Shown here: in pieces, positions 8,927 to 18,430 of the stretch
Numbering within the stretch: the stretch's first letter is position 1
Layout: each line of letters starts with the position of its first letter
Source of the DNA: Paenibacillus agricola
Lineage (GTDB): Bacteria > Bacillota > Bacilli > Paenibacillales > NBRC-103111
Length of the DNA: 64,000 nt
Reading direction: 5' to 3'
Assembly: GCF_011440305.1 (NCBI RefSeq)
Contig: NZ_JAAOIW010000006.1
Span: 62,001 to 126,000, forward strand
Translations under genes and position numbers: made by a program
Notes under the pieces: model-generated
Told to the model about the DNA's origin: nothing
What the model saw: the letters and a program-made list of their open reading frames with translations, nothing else
Database searches by the model: none

Positions 8927-9802
8927 ATGAACAAACAGACATCATCTATGGGACAATCGTCCGTACGGCTCGCGAGCTTGGTTGGCCGCACAGTAATGTG
9001 GTTGTTTTTGCTGGCTACGGCACTTCTGACCTTGTTTCCTGTATTGATGACCCTATTGGGTTCCTTGAAGAGTGGCGCTGAGCTAATGACTGGTGGTGGT
9101 GATATACTGCCGAAGACATGGTTGTTCTCTAATTATGCAGAGGCGTGGAAGCAGACCAAGTTCGCCCAATATACTTGGAACAGCGCCTTTTTAAGCATTA
9201 TGGTTACGATTGGAACCCTGCTTGTCGCGGCAATGGCTGCGTACGTAGTCGAACGGAGGCAATTTCCGGGGAAGTCGCTTTATGTGGGAGTTCAGGCGGC
9301 AACCATGTTTGTATCCGTAGGGGCAGTTGTACTGCGGCCGCAGTTCGATCTGATGGTCAAGCTGCATCTTAATACGACACTTTGGGGAGTCATTCTTATT
9401 CTGATAAGCGCCCATGCGAGCACTTTCTTTATTCTACTGACCTTTCTCAAAGCGATTCCGCGGGAGCTGGATGAAGCGGGCATGATGGATGGCTCTAGCT
9501 TTTCCCGTAACTTCTTCCGGATTATTCTTCCGCTTTTGGCGCCAGGCCTTGGTGTTACGGGATTGTTCGCGTTCCGCCATGCTTGGAATGAATATATTTT
9601 ACCGTTGGTATTTACGATGACGAACCCAAAGCTGCAGACGCTGACTGTCGGTCTGGCTAACCTTCGCTATGGCTCGTCCGCTGCGATGCAGATTCACTTA
9701 ATGATGGCGGGAGCCTGCCTATCCATCGTGCCTATGCTGCTTGTTTATATCGCGGCTAATAAATCATTTATGCAGGTAACGGCAGGTTCTGTTAAAGGAT
9801 AA
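8927..9802 (+). CDS. Carbohydrate ABC transporter permease, MalG/UgpE type
   Basis: Second permease subunit (291 aa), six predicted membrane helices. The EAA loop reads ELDEAGMMDGSSFSRNFFRI and is followed by the typical ILPLLAPGLGVTGLFAF. It ends in the family hallmark TAGSVKG. An AGGAGG ribosome binding site lies at the end of the preceding gene, 15 bases away, so the two subunits are co-translated. The substrate is probably an oligosaccharide processed by the GH130 enzyme encoded next. Confidence 0.93.
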   Translation: MNKQTSSMGQSSVRLASLVGRTVMWLFLLATALLTLFPVLMTLLGSLKSGAELMTGGGDILPKTWLFSNYAEAWKQTKFAQYTWNSAFLSIMVTIGTLLVAAMAAYVVERRQFPGKSLYVGVQAATMFVSVGAVVLRPQFDLMVKLHLNTTLWGVILILISAHASTFFILLTFLKAIPRELDEAGMMDGSSFSRNFFRIILPLLAPGLGVTGLFAFRHAWNEYILPLVFTMTNPKLQTLTVGLANLRYGSSAAMQIHLMMAGACLSIVPMLLVYIAANKSFMQVTAGSVKG

Positions 9803-9856
9803 ACCGTCAACCACTCATATAGTAAATATTGTTAAATATTAAGCAGGAGGTCATTA

Positions 9857-10864
9857 ATGATGAACGAATTTACAATTGGTGCACTGCATTCCAGTCCTCT
9901 GATTCAGCGCCATCCGGCTAACCCGCTGCTTACGCCCAAGGATGTTCCTTACGGTCCAGCGATGGTATTTAACGCGGGAGTCACCAAATTTCAGGGTAAA
10001 TACGTGATGGTGTTTCGCAACGACTATGGAGATGCGGATCAGCACACGATCCTGCCGCATAACACGACCAATTTGGGATTGGCATTCAGTGATGATGGTG
10101 TAAAGTGGGAGGTTAAGCCGGCTCCCTGCTGGATTTGGAATGATGAAGAGGTTATTCGGGTCTATGACCCGAGGCTGACTGTAATCGAAGGCAAGTGCTA
10201 CATGTGCTTTGCTGTTGATACGTTGCACGGGCTTCGCGGCGGTATTGCCGTGACCGAGGACTTTGAAAACTTTGAGGTTCTCAGTCTGTCTATGCCTGAC
10301 AACCGGAACATGGTATTGTTCCCTGAGCGGATAGGGGGCAAGTACGTCCGACTGGAGCGGCCTTTCCCGGTGTACAGCAGAGGAGGTATCGATAGATTCG
10401 ATATGTGGATGAGTGACTCCCCGGATCTGCGCTATTGGGGTAACTCTCAGCTGCTGTTGGCTGTAGAACAGGTTCCCTTCGCCAATGACAAGGTAGGCCC
10501 TGGCGCTCCGCCGATCAAGACGGAGAAAGGCTGGCTGACGACCTTCCATGCCGTTGACCTTGATCGCAGCCGCGGCAAGAATGGTTGGGAAGAAACCTGG
10601 AAGAAGCGCTATACGGCAGGTATTATGCTGCTTGACCTGGATAATCCGAGCCGGATTATAGGCATGTCTCCATCACCATTAATCGCTCCCGAAGCAAGTT
10701 ATGAGACCGATGGGGGATTCCGCAATAATGTGATCTTCCCTGGTGGAATGATTCTGGAGGATTCCGGCGAAGTCAAAATATATTACGGCGCCGCCGACAC
10801 TGTAGAGTGCTTAGCAACTGCTCATGTGGATGATTTAGTACGTCTTTGTTTGGAAGGCAAATAA
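9857..10864 (+). CDS. Glycoside hydrolase/phosphorylase family 130
   Basis: Cytoplasmic enzyme with a five-bladed beta-propeller (335 aa), the usual length for GH130. Family motifs are RVYDPRLT with the catalytic Asp, then LFPERIGGKYVRLERP, VGPGAPPIKTEKGWLTTFHA, GGFRNNVIFPGG and KIYYGAAD. Known members are phosphorylases or hydrolases acting on beta-mannosides, for example mannosyl-glucose or mannobiose. Which of the two reactions this enzyme performs cannot be settled by eye, because it depends on the phosphate-binding basic residues. ATG 9857 has an AGGAGG site. It follows the permeases by 54 bases and is probably in their operon, which suggests a mannose-containing oligosaccharide as import substrate (inference). 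Confidence 0.88.
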   Translation: MMNEFTIGALHSSPLIQRHPANPLLTPKDVPYGPAMVFNAGVTKFQGKYVMVFRNDYGDADQHTILPHNTTNLGLAFSDDGVKWEVKPAPCWIWNDEEVIRVYDPRLTVIEGKCYMCFAVDTLHGLRGGIAVTEDFENFEVLSLSMPDNRNMVLFPERIGGKYVRLERPFPVYSRGGIDRFDMWMSDSPDLRYWGNSQLLLAVEQVPFANDKVGPGAPPIKTEKGWLTTFHAVDLDRSRGKNGWEETWKKRYTAGIMLLDLDNPSRIIGMSPSPLIAPEASYETDGGFRNNVIFPGGMILEDSGEVKIYYGAADTVECLATAHVDDLVRLCLEGK

Positions 10865-10913
10865 AAAGGCTTACGAAGTGGATTCCGTATGGAAATCCGG
10901 AAGGAGGATTATG

Positions 10914-12281
10914 ATGAGCTACGGTCAAGTGACATTACCAGTAGAGAGCATTCCCGTTTCCCAAGAGGTCGATGTTGTTGTCATCGGGGGCGGAGCCTCT
11001 GGCATTGCAGCTGCAATCAGTGCGGCTAACAATGGAGCTGTGACATTACTCGTTGAGCAGCGAGGATATATGGGCGGAATGGGGACGGTGTCTTTGGTTC
11101 CAGCATTTTGCCCGTTCACGGATAAGGAGAAGCCGATCATCCGCGGCATCGGGATGGAGCTTATGGAGCGGATGAAGCATGCGTGCAATGCCGATTACCG
11201 CAAGGAATACGAGCATACACTGGATTGGGTTCCTATTGATCCAGAGGTGCTGAAGCGAGTGTATGATGATGCCGCTACAGAAAGCGGAGTTGCACTGCTT
11301 TATCATACGTTTGTCTACGATGTGTTGCTATCTGAGGACAAGAAAAGCATTGAGGGCATTATCGTTGTTAATAAAACAGGACGTTCCTTCATACGTTGCC
11401 GCTATGTGATAGATGCTACGGGAGATGCGGATATTGCAGCGATGGCAGGCGTACCGTTCCAGAAGGGCGACGAGCAAGGAGAACTGCAGCCTGGGAGCAT
11501 GTGCTATCTGCTTGCGAACGTAGACCGATCGAAGTTTCATAGGTTTCTGGAGGAAACCGGGGATACCGGACAGCTGCACAAGACTGTCGAGAGGGCTATC
11601 ACTGACGGTGCCCTGCCGGAAGGACGCAAATCTATATCGGGACTCGCTTGGGTCAATGATTATCTCGTCGGCGTCAACTTCGGACATGTCTTTGGTATCG
11701 ATGGGACGAAGGCAGAGGATTTGACCCGTGGAGCCATTGAAGGCCGCAGGCTAGCCGAGCGTCAGCTACAATTTTTCCGTGCCTATGTGCCTGGTTTTGA
11801 GAAGGCCCACTTGGTCGCAAGCGGCGAACAGGTTGGTATTCGCGAGACAAGACGTATTCAAGGGGATTATGTGCTGACCGGGGATGACTTTATGGAGGCA
11901 CGTTCCTTCCCCGATGATATCGCCCGTAATGCATATTATATCGATATTCATTTGGCCAACAGCAAAGGGAATATGACCTTTACTCATCTGCCCCCAGGTC
12001 AATCCCATGGTGTGCCCTACCGCGTCCTGCTGCCTGTGGGCATCGACAACCTGTGGGTACCCGGACGGGCGGCTTCCTCGGATCGAGCCGTACAAGGATC
12101 TCTGAGAGTTATGCCCAATTGCTTCGCTATGGGTCAAGCCTCTGGAACAGCGGCTGCACTAGCCTTGCGCACATCGGCCAAGTCAAGGGACGTATCCGTC
12201 CCTCAGCTTCAGCAGCTACTACTGGAGCAACATGCATGGCTCGGTGAGGATTTTACGGTTCCTGCTGCTGATGAGGCTTAA
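10914..12281 (+). CDS. FAD-dependent oxidoreductase
   Basis: Flavoprotein of the FAD_oxidored family (455 aa). The N-terminal dinucleotide-binding fold shows VDVVVIGGGASGIAAAISAA with the acidic residue in LLVEQRGYMGG. A second FAD-contacting segment is YVIDATGDADIAAMAGVPFQ, and the C-terminal part has VPYRVLLPVGIDNLWVPGRA. I use ATG 10914 because AAGGAGG at 10901-10907 is six bases upstream; the in-frame GTG at 10878 lacks such a site. Genes of this family are common beside glycoside-degrading loci in Paenibacillus and Bacteroidetes, but the substrate is not known. It is the last gene of the block and is followed by a strong terminator. Confidence 0.88.
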   Translation: MSYGQVTLPVESIPVSQEVDVVVIGGGASGIAAAISAANNGAVTLLVEQRGYMGGMGTVSLVPAFCPFTDKEKPIIRGIGMELMERMKHACNADYRKEYEHTLDWVPIDPEVLKRVYDDAATESGVALLYHTFVYDVLLSEDKKSIEGIIVVNKTGRSFIRCRYVIDATGDADIAAMAGVPFQKGDEQGELQPGSMCYLLANVDRSKFHRFLEETGDTGQLHKTVERAITDGALPEGRKSISGLAWVNDYLVGVNFGHVFGIDGTKAEDLTRGAIEGRRLAERQLQFFRAYVPGFEKAHLVASGEQVGIRETRRIQGDYVLTGDDFMEARSFPDDIARNAYYIDIHLANSKGNMTFTHLPPGQSHGVPYRVLLPVGIDNLWVPGRAASSDRAVQGSLRVMPNCFAMGQASGTAAALALRTSAKSRDVSVPQLQQLLLEQHAWLGEDFTVPAADEA

Positions 12282-12344
12282 GTTACTTCATAATGGGGAC
12301 CATTCTTAAACAGGGTATTAACCTATACAATGAAAGAGCTCATA

Positions 12345-12386
12345 AGCATAGTCCGATCCCTAAGGGAGTCGGGCTATGCTTTTTTA
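12345..12386 (+). terminator. Rho-independent terminator
   Basis: AGCATAGTCCGATCCC pairs almost perfectly with GGGAGTCGGGCTATGCT around a three-base loop and is followed by six T residues. It ends the importer/GH130/oxidoreductase operon. Confidence 0.9.
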
Positions 12387-12552
12387 TTCATATTACACGC
12401 CAGAAGATATAAGTTTCTGGGAGGAAGTAAGGGTCTTTTTTGCTTTTAATTGGGCTGGCAATAAGCGAATCCACAGAAGGAAGGAAAAAGCGGAAAAATG
12501 TCGAAAAGGTATGTAGGGCGACAAATTTTGGAAAATGAGCAAGTAGGGGGAT

Positions 12553-14328
12553 TTGAATCAACTTATGAAGGGATTTACATGGTTTAGAAAGCGTTTGGCA
12601 TTCCGGATTGCTGCTGTAATTGTGGTTGTTATTGTATTGTTGTCTTCAGGATATATCTGGCTGCAAATCAGCAATACGAAAATTGTAGCCACGGAGGTTA
12701 TCACAAGCTATGGCTCGCGTATGGCTGATAGTTATTCCAAGCAGCTGGATGCTGGGAGGCTGCAGCAATTCCTGAAAAATCCCCAGGAGAACGATGTGTA
12801 TTGGACGATTCGCCAAGAGCTTGACCTGTTTCGTACGCAAATCGGAGCGCTTTACGTCTATATTGTTCGAATCGATGAGAGCCAACGCCCACTTATTATA
12901 ATCGATGGCCAGCCGAAGGGTTCAGAGGTTGCTTCTCCCATCAATGAAGTAACGGATATTCCCGCAAGTGCTGTCCAAACACTGCTGAAGGGCCAAATGG
13001 CGAATTCACCGCTAATCGACAATCCTGAGTACGGCAAATATATTTCCTCGTACGCGCCGATCAAGCTTTCGGATGGAACGGTGATTGGTGTAATTGGCAT
13101 TGATACGGAAGCTTCAGTAACCGATAGCATCGCAAGCAGCGTCATACGTGAGAGTGCTCCCTTTTATATGCTGATGGTGATTATGGCATTATTGGGGCTT
13201 GGACTGATTGTAGGGGTCCTTATTCGTGCATTTAATCCATTTAAGTGGATTGTCACTGGAGCGGAAAATATCGCGGCTGGTGAATTCGCGAAGGCCAACA
13301 AACTGCTGCTTGAGCATCCTGTACGTTCTGAGGATGAGATAGGCGCTATGTACCGGGCCATCGTCAAGATGTCAGTCAGCTTGAATTCGATCGTTGGTGG
13401 GATTGTATCGAATATTGCCCAGACCTCCGATCAACTGGTTGTTGCTTCAGACCGCTCCGCCACAGAAGCGCAGCAGTTGCTTCAGATCAATGTTCAGGTA
13501 AACGAAGCGGCGAATCAGCTTGCCGAAGGAGCCAGCACCCAACGTACAAGCTCGGAAGAAAGTGCAAGAGCGATGGAGGAGATCACGACCACAATCCAGC
13601 GCATCTCCGAAGCTGCGGAGGCGGTTTCAGATGCTTCTTTGAAAGCTCTGGAGAGCGCCGAAGCGGGCAGAAGCACAATGGGGCGTATGAATGGCCAGAT
13701 CGGTACGATCTCTGCGAATACGGAAGAAGCCGTGAGGCGGGTTTCCGTCCTACGTAACTACTCGCATGAGATCGCGGGGGCTTTGACAGCCATATCCGAA
13801 ATTGCCAATCAGACGAAGCTGCTAGCATTGAACGCGTCCATAGAAGCGGCTCGTGCTGGTGAGCATGGTGCAGGTTTTGCTGTTGTTGCAGGAGAAGTAA
13901 GAAAGCTTGCCGAAGGAGCTACCAGCTCTACGCAATTGATTGCTTCATTGCTGCATAATGTTCAGAACGAATCGTTGCGAATCAGCGAGGCGATGGAGAT
14001 TGGCTCAAAGGAAGTATATACAGGCAAGGTATTATCCGAGGAGGCGGAAGAGTCCTTCACGAACGTAGTGGAGATGTTCCGGTTAGTCACCGGACAAATT
14101 CACGATATTTCGGCTGCAACCGAGCAGATTTCAGCCGGTTCCGAGGAGGTGTCGGCCTCGGTCGTTGAAATCACCGATATTGCCAAAGCCTCCTCCGAGC
14201 AAACGCTCCAGATACGGGAGTTGGCGGATCAACAGCTGGAGATCGTGCGGCATGTTGCGGATGCAGCTGCGGAGCTGAGCGGCATGACACATCATTTACG
14301 GGAAGCTGTTAAACAGATTAAAGTATAA
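12553..14328 (+). CDS. Methyl-accepting chemotaxis protein
   Basis: Membrane chemoreceptor (591 aa). A membrane helix at about residues 15-37 and a second at about 207-230 flank an extracellular sensor domain that resembles Cache-type sensors ([29 protein letters not shown]). A HAMP domain follows and then the long cytoplasmic signalling coiled coil. The conserved hairpin tip reads [20 protein letters not shown] with [13 protein letters not shown]. The start is uncertain: TTG 12553 follows AGGGGG closely, while ATG 12565 is further away. It stands alone between two terminator-like hairpins. It would signal to CheA/CheW; ligand unknown. Confidence 0.92.
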   Translation: MNQLMKGFTWFRKRLAFRIAAVIVVVIVLLSSGYIWLQISNTKIVATEVITSYGSRMADSYSKQLDAGRLQQFLKNPQENDVYWTIRQELDLFRTQIGALYVYIVRIDESQRPLIIIDGQPKGSEVASPINEVTDIPASAVQTLLKGQMANSPLIDNPEYGKYISSYAPIKLSDGTVIGVIGIDTEASVTDSIASSVIRESAPFYMLMVIMALLGLGLIVGVLIRAFNPFKWIVTGAENIAAGEFAKANKLLLEHPVRSEDEIGAMYRAIVKMSVSLNSIVGGIVSNIAQTSDQLVVASDRSATEAQQLLQINVQVNEAANQLAEGASTQRTSSEESARAMEEITTTIQRISEAAEAVSDASLKALESAEAGRSTMGRMNGQIGTISANTEEAVRRVSVLRNYSHEIAGALTAISEIANQTKLLALNASIEAARAGEHGAGFAVVAGEVRKLAEGATSSTQLIASLLHNVQNESLRISEAMEIGSKEVYTGKVLSEEAEESFTNVVEMFRLVTGQIHDISAATEQISAGSEEVSASVVEITDIAKASSEQTLQIRELADQQLEIVRHVADAAAELSGMTHHLREAVKQIKV

Positions 14329-14346
14329 TCGCTTCAGGTCCAATTC

Positions 14347-14382
14347 CCCTGCAGCTTGCTGTGAGTAGGACAAGCTGCAGGG
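14347..14382. terminator. Perfect 12-bp inverted repeat
   Basis: CCCTGCAGCTTG pairs with CAAGCTGCAGGG around a 12-base loop, directly after the chemoreceptor gene and facing the glutamate dehydrogenase remnant on the other strand. There is no T tract, so it could be a bidirectional terminator or an mRNA-end hairpin. Confidence 0.6.
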
Positions 14383-14435
14383 TGCTTGGAAGCCGATTCT
14401 AAAACGCAGAAAACCCTAGGCACAATAGGTGAAAT

Positions 14436-14705
14436 TTAAATCCATCCACGCCATTTAATCGCCTCTACCAAGCGCTTTAACCCTACCATATAAGCGGCCA
14501 TTCGCATATCGATCTTTTTATCTATGGACGTCTGATAGACGTTGTAAAAGGATTGGACTATAATTTGCTTCAGCTTGGTATTCACCTCTTCCTCCGACTC
14601 TTCGGTTAAGACCAACTTAATTCCACCTTCGTTTCCATTTCCATTTTTTAAACCCTCCGCTGCAGAGTTTCCAGTAATTCCATGAACGCTTCCCTCCAGT
14701 CCCAA
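14436..14705 (-). pseudogene. Glutamate dehydrogenase remnant (C-terminal end only)
   Basis: The last 55 or so residues of this short frame match the C-terminus of hexameric NAD-specific glutamate dehydrogenases: a helix with acidic residues, then YQTSIDKKIDMRMAAYMVGL and a terminal KWRGWI, compared with the family pattern of DMRLAAYMVG and RFRGW. The frame starts with TTG and its first 30 residues (glycine- and asparagine-rich) do not resemble the enzyme. The whole catalytic core and nucleotide-binding domain are absent, and I find no further pieces up to 14956. It is therefore a 3' relic of a rocG/gudB-like gene, not a functional protein. Confidence 0.75.
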
Positions 14706-14956
14706 TTTGCATCCGGATTCAGGCTTAGCTCATATAGATAATGAATAACCATCTTTATAGTTACTTTTCTTCATATCAAAACGCCTGAATGATTAATCAT
14801 ATATAGATGGGAGTTATCCCTTAAGGATAAAAAAGATGGGGAATTTCATCGCCTTTTGCCATAGATTCCACCGTGCATAGTCTGTACAATGTAGTCTAGA
14901 GCCATTCCAATGCTGCAGGAGGCATTGGAGTGGTGTGGGATAAGGGGGATTACCAA

Positions 14957-16378
14957 GTGAAAAAAGAACTGTTTATTGACGGCGGCTGGGTACAAGCACC
15001 CGATTATTACCCGCTATACTCGCCGTATTCTGAGGAGCACTTGGCGGACATTGCATCTGCTTCAAACGACCAGGTTGACCAAGCGATTGAGGCGGCTAGC
15101 CGCGCTGCTGTCGTAATGAGGGCGATGCCTGCGCACAGGAGAGCGGCTATTCTTGAAAAGCTGGCACAGCTTTTGGAGGAACGGCTGGAGGAAGCGGCCA
15201 GGCTGATCTCGCTAGAAGCGGCAAAGCCGATCACAACGGCAAAGTTGGAGGTCGCGCGCACAGTCCAGACCTATAAATTCGCAGCAGAGGAAGCCAAGCG
15301 TATACATGGCGAGACAATGTCCTTGGATGCGGCGCCTGGTGGCGAGGGCAGAGTCGCCTATACCGTACGGGAGCCGATCGGTGTCATTGGAGCGATTACC
15401 CCGTTCAATTTCCCGATGAACTTGGTTGCCCATAAGGTGGGACCTGCCATTGCCGCCGGCAATACGGTCGTCTTGAAGCCGGCGGGGCAAACGCCACTGA
15501 CTGCGCTTTTGATCGCCGAGCTGCTGAAGGAAGCTGGCTTGCCTGACGGTGCGCTGAACGTGGTGACTGGCAGCGGCCGGCTCGTCGGCGAACGGATCGT
15601 GACGGATGATCGTGTCAAGATGGTGACATTCACCGGCAGCCCGGCGGTAGGCATCGGCATCCGTAACAAGGCGGGGCTGAAGCGCGTTACACTGGAGCTT
15701 GGCGCCAATTCGGCTGTGATTATCGACAAGGGCACCCCTATCGATAAAATCGTCGCCCGCAGCGTCCCTGGAGCTTTTTCTTTCCAAGGGCAGGTATGTA
15801 TTTCCTTGCAGCGAGTGTATGCCCATGAGGCGATTTACGACGAATTTGTTGCCAAATTCGTTGAAGCGACAAGCAAGCTAAAGCTAGGAGATCCGCTTGA
15901 TCCGGCTACTGACGTATCTGCGTTGATTTCGCTGGCGGATGTTGAGCGTGCGCTAGATTGGATCGGCGAAGCGAAGCTCCATGGGGCAACAATTGCTGCT
16001 GGCGGTACGGCAGTGGGCAATATGCTGCTGCCGACGGTTATTTTGGAGGCTTCTTCCGTGTTAAAGGTTTCTTGCCAGGAAGCTTTCGCCCCCATTGTTG
16101 TTATCCAGCGTGTAGGTACGATGGAAGAAGCGATTAGGTTGGTTAACGATTCGAGGTTCGGCCTGCAGGCGGGTATTTACACAGACAATATTCATACTGC
16201 TTTGGACGCAGCGGAGAAGCTTCATGTCGGCGGAGTGATGATCAATGATATCCCAACTTTCCGCGTGGATCATATGCCATACGGCGGTGTGAAGGAAAGT
16301 GGTTTAGGTCGTGAAGGGCTAAAGTATGCAATTGAGGAAATGACGGAGCTGAAGCTCATCGTGTTTAACAGGAATTAA
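14957..16378 (+). CDS. Aldehyde dehydrogenase, NAD(P)-dependent
   Basis: Cytoplasmic dehydrogenase of the ALDH superfamily (473 aa) that oxidises an aldehyde to a carboxylic acid. Substrate/cofactor features are GVIGAITPFNFPMNLVAHKV, NTVVLKPAGQTPLT and FTGSPAVG. The general base Glu247 is in TLELGAN and the catalytic Cys281 in GQVCISLQR, with the usual spacing of 34 residues. I chose GTG 14957 (MKKELFIDGGWV) because AAGGGGG at 14942-14948 lies eight bases before it; the upstream in-frame GTG 14930 has no clear site. It resembles lactaldehyde, succinate-semialdehyde and non-phosphorylating glyceraldehyde-3-phosphate enzymes. The natural substrate cannot be told from sequence. It is monocistronic. 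Confidence 0.92.
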   Translation: MKKELFIDGGWVQAPDYYPLYSPYSEEHLADIASASNDQVDQAIEAASRAAVVMRAMPAHRRAAILEKLAQLLEERLEEAARLISLEAAKPITTAKLEVARTVQTYKFAAEEAKRIHGETMSLDAAPGGEGRVAYTVREPIGVIGAITPFNFPMNLVAHKVGPAIAAGNTVVLKPAGQTPLTALLIAELLKEAGLPDGALNVVTGSGRLVGERIVTDDRVKMVTFTGSPAVGIGIRNKAGLKRVTLELGANSAVIIDKGTPIDKIVARSVPGAFSFQGQVCISLQRVYAHEAIYDEFVAKFVEATSKLKLGDPLDPATDVSALISLADVERALDWIGEAKLHGATIAAGGTAVGNMLLPTVILEASSVLKVSCQEAFAPIVVIQRVGTMEEAIRLVNDSRFGLQAGIYTDNIHTALDAAEKLHVGGVMINDIPTFRVDHMPYGGVKESGLGREGLKYAIEEMTELKLIVFNRN

Positions 16379-16398
16379 ACAAGAGTTGTGGTGATATT

Positions 16399-16488
16399 GT
16401 GAGTAGTCTGTTAGCAATTAACAATCTGCACGTCGAGTGTAAGTCCGAATTGTTCCTAGTGAAAGCTTCAATAATCGTTTTTAATTGA
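16399..16488 (+). pseudogene. Possible N-terminal remnant of an oligopeptide-type ABC ATPase
   Basis: A 29-codon frame starting with GTG reads like the first strand of a DppD/OppD ATPase: SSLLAINNLHVECKSEL followed by FLVKAS, matching the family pattern LLEIKNLHVEF...GLVKAV. The sequence stops at TGA before any Walker A motif. Similarity is over only about 20 residues, so this is a tentative relic. Confidence 0.35.
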
Positions 16489-16513
16489 CGGATCTACGCA
16501 GTTTCGTTAAAAT
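16485..16513 (+). promoter_or_regulatory. Sigma-A promoter of the XRE-cupin gene
   Basis: TTGACG (16485-16490), a 17-base spacer and TAAAAT (16508-16513) form a good housekeeping promoter about 40 bases before the regulator start codon. Confidence 0.65.
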
Positions 16514-16551
16514 AAACTTAATTGAATGCAGTTAAATAGGAGACGACAATT

Positions 16552-17109
16552 ATGATGGAATTAGGGAATAAAATCAAAAAATTAAGAACCGAGCAGAATA
16601 GAAATCTGATGGATATTGCCAATGTTTGCGGGTTCTCCAAAAGTTTATTATCCAAAATAGAAAATGGGAAAACGATACCTCCCATTTCTACATTGATTAA
16701 AATAGCCGATGCACTGGGTACCAAGGTATCTATTCTATTGGATGACCAGCAGCAATCGGGCACGATTTATACCACGAAAGAAGCAAGTGAGGCAAGAATG
16801 ACCAAAACGGATAGAGGCTACTCTTTTTTCACCTTTGCCGTTGAACGTAGTGAAAAGCTTATGCAGCCGTTTCTGTTTATATCCCGAAAGGATGAAAACG
16901 ATAGCAAAAATTTGTACAGTCACAATGGCGAGGAATTTATATTCATACTCGAAGGCGAAATGCGCTATAAAGTAGGAAATGTAGAATATATGCTGAAGCC
17001 TGGTGACAGTCTTTATTTTGATTCGATTGAAAAACATACCTTAATGCCGATTACGGATGAGGTCAAATATATGGCCGTGTTCACACAATCCAAATTAAGT
17101 AATAGCTAA
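16552..17109 (+). CDS. XRE-family transcriptional regulator with C-terminal cupin domain
   Basis: DNA-binding regulator (185 aa). Residues about 7-62 form a lambda-repressor-like helix-turn-helix (IANVCGFSKSLLSKIENGKT, ISTLIKIADALGTKV). Residues about 110-180 form a single cupin (HNGEEFIFILEGEMRYKVGN, LKPGDSLYFDSIEKHTLMP) that normally binds a small effector. This architecture is typical of regulators of sugar or amino-acid metabolism. It has its own promoter and a terminator, and stands directly upstream of the 17.4-26.0 kb catabolic block, which it may control. It is AT-richer than the aldehyde dehydrogenase gene before it. Confidence 0.9.
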   Translation: MMELGNKIKKLRTEQNRNLMDIANVCGFSKSLLSKIENGKTIPPISTLIKIADALGTKVSILLDDQQQSGTIYTTKEASEARMTKTDRGYSFFTFAVERSEKLMQPFLFISRKDENDSKNLYSHNGEEFIFILEGEMRYKVGNVEYMLKPGDSLYFDSIEKHTLMPITDEVKYMAVFTQSKLSNS

Positions 17110-17166
17110 AAGCTTGATATATAGGGAAGGGCATCATGTGAAAACATCAAATCAAGCTTTATAAAG

Positions 17167-17209
17167 ATTGGAGACCTTTGGGGATGCCCCAGGTTCTCCA
17201 ATTTTTTTT
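17167..17209 (+). terminator. Rho-independent terminator
   Basis: ATTGGAGACC pairs with GGTTCTCCAAT around an inner GGGG/CCCC stem and is followed by eight T residues. It ends the XRE-cupin transcript. A wider inverted repeat, AAAGCTTGA with TCAAGCTTT, precedes it. Confidence 0.88.
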
Positions 17210-17244
17210 AATAAAGAGATGGATATTTATGGACAAACACCTAA

Positions 17245-17258
17245 AGAAAACGCTTGCA
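17245..17258 (+). promoter_or_regulatory. Candidate catabolite-responsive element (cre)
   Basis: AGAAAACGCTTGCA matches the CcpA operator consensus TGWAANCGNTNWCA at all but two positions, including the central CG. It lies about 120 bases before the Gfo/Idh start codon and upstream of a TATAAT hexamer (17325-17330). Confidence 0.5.
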
Positions 17259-17378
17259 ATAAGAAATGCAGTGCTATATAATAACTTTGTAAACAATGTT
17301 GAATTATATACAATCTAGTTTCTCTATAATTAATATTGTTGATACTTATCCCAATAAAATGTAGGAGTGAGCAAACAA

Positions 17379-18380
17379 ATGAAAAAGTACAAGGTAGGTA
17401 TTGTTGGTACGGGTGGAGTTAGCGAGTTGCATTTTGTGGGGTATAAGGATCATCCCGAACGTATCGAGATCACGGCACTATGTGATCCGAACGCGGAAGC
17501 CCTACATGCCAAGGCAGATAAATATGGGGTTCCGCAGCGCTTTACGGATTTGCATGAATTCCTCAAGAACAGTGGCGTTGATGCGGTTGTCGTATGCACG
17601 CCTACCTCTATCCGTAAAGACATCCTGTTTCCCATCATCGAAGCAGGGCTTCCGATCTTCTGTGAAAAGCCTTTTTCCGATACATGGGCAGAAGCCACTG
17701 AAATCACGGAAATGGCTGCCAAGCATGGCGTCCCTATCTCGGTCAACCAAAACTTCCGACGCCATTTTCCTTTCGAGCTCGTCAAGGAAATTCTTACACC
17801 AGGTACAATTGGCCAGGTAACCTCGATTGTATTCACCAACCTAATGTTCAGGCAGGATGTGGGCTGGCGGTTAGAGGAAAAACGACATGCGCTTTCGGTC
17901 ATGGGCATTCACTGGTTTGACGGCTTCCGCCTGATTCTTGGTTCCGAAGCGAAATCCGTTGTTGCTCAAAACCGGTCCTCATCGGCTATTCAATGTGTAG
18001 GAGAAACAGATGGTGCCGTTCAGGTGGTATTCGAGAACAACACAGTCGTGACCTATACCCAAAGCTTCTCCAGCGCTTTTGGCAGAACCGAGATGATCGT
18101 TATCGGCGAGACGGGGACGCTTGTTGTTGAAGGGGGAAAGGTCAACTTGTACCGTGGTAAAGGAAAATCGCCTGAACAGACCTGGGACAATCATGTTTCC
18201 AGAGAAGTGGCAACCTTCGAAGGACTCAACCAGCTGTTGACCTCCATTGAAACCGGAGTGGAGGCCCCGAATAGCTCCATTGACAACTTGAAAACGGTTA
18301 CTCTTCTCGATGCTGCTTATGTTTCTGCTGAAGAACAAAGAGTGGTAATTCTGAAGCAAGGTGTAAAGGTGACGGTATAG
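17379..18380 (+). CDS. Gfo/Idh/MocA family oxidoreductase
   Basis: NAD(P)-dependent dehydrogenase (333 aa) acting on a sugar, inositol or sugar-acid substrate. The N-terminal Rossmann fold starts KVGIVGTGGVSELHFVGY. The family signature CEKPFSDTWAEA contains the conserved Lys, and the C-terminal domain has MGIHWFDGFRLILG with the catalytic-region His. ATG 17379 is preferred to GTG 17367 because AGGAG at 17363-17367 immediately precedes the GTG but is 11 bases from the ATG. It is the first gene of the long block; the two permease genes follow. Confidence 0.9.
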   Translation: MKKYKVGIVGTGGVSELHFVGYKDHPERIEITALCDPNAEALHAKADKYGVPQRFTDLHEFLKNSGVDAVVVCTPTSIRKDILFPIIEAGLPIFCEKPFSDTWAEATEITEMAAKHGVPISVNQNFRRHFPFELVKEILTPGTIGQVTSIVFTNLMFRQDVGWRLEEKRHALSVMGIHWFDGFRLILGSEAKSVVAQNRSSSAIQCVGETDGAVQVVFENNTVVTYTQSFSSAFGRTEMIVIGETGTLVVEGGKVNLYRGKGKSPEQTWDNHVSREVATFEGLNQLLTSIETGVEAPNSSIDNLKTVTLLDAAYVSAEEQRVVILKQGVKVTV

Positions 18381-18430
18381 GCCTAATCTTCAAGCATGCT
18401 TTATAAATGATGGAAGTGGAAGGTATGAAT

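Noticed and set aside
9854-10549. Minus-strand open frame of 231 codons inside the GH130 gene
   Set aside because: It lies wholly opposite a gene with full family motifs, has no ribosome binding site of its own and encodes an unremarkable basic sequence; it is a shadow frame.
15212-15826. Minus-strand open frame of 204 codons inside the aldehyde dehydrogenase gene
   Set aside because: Shadow of a GC-rich gene; no family features, no ribosome binding site.
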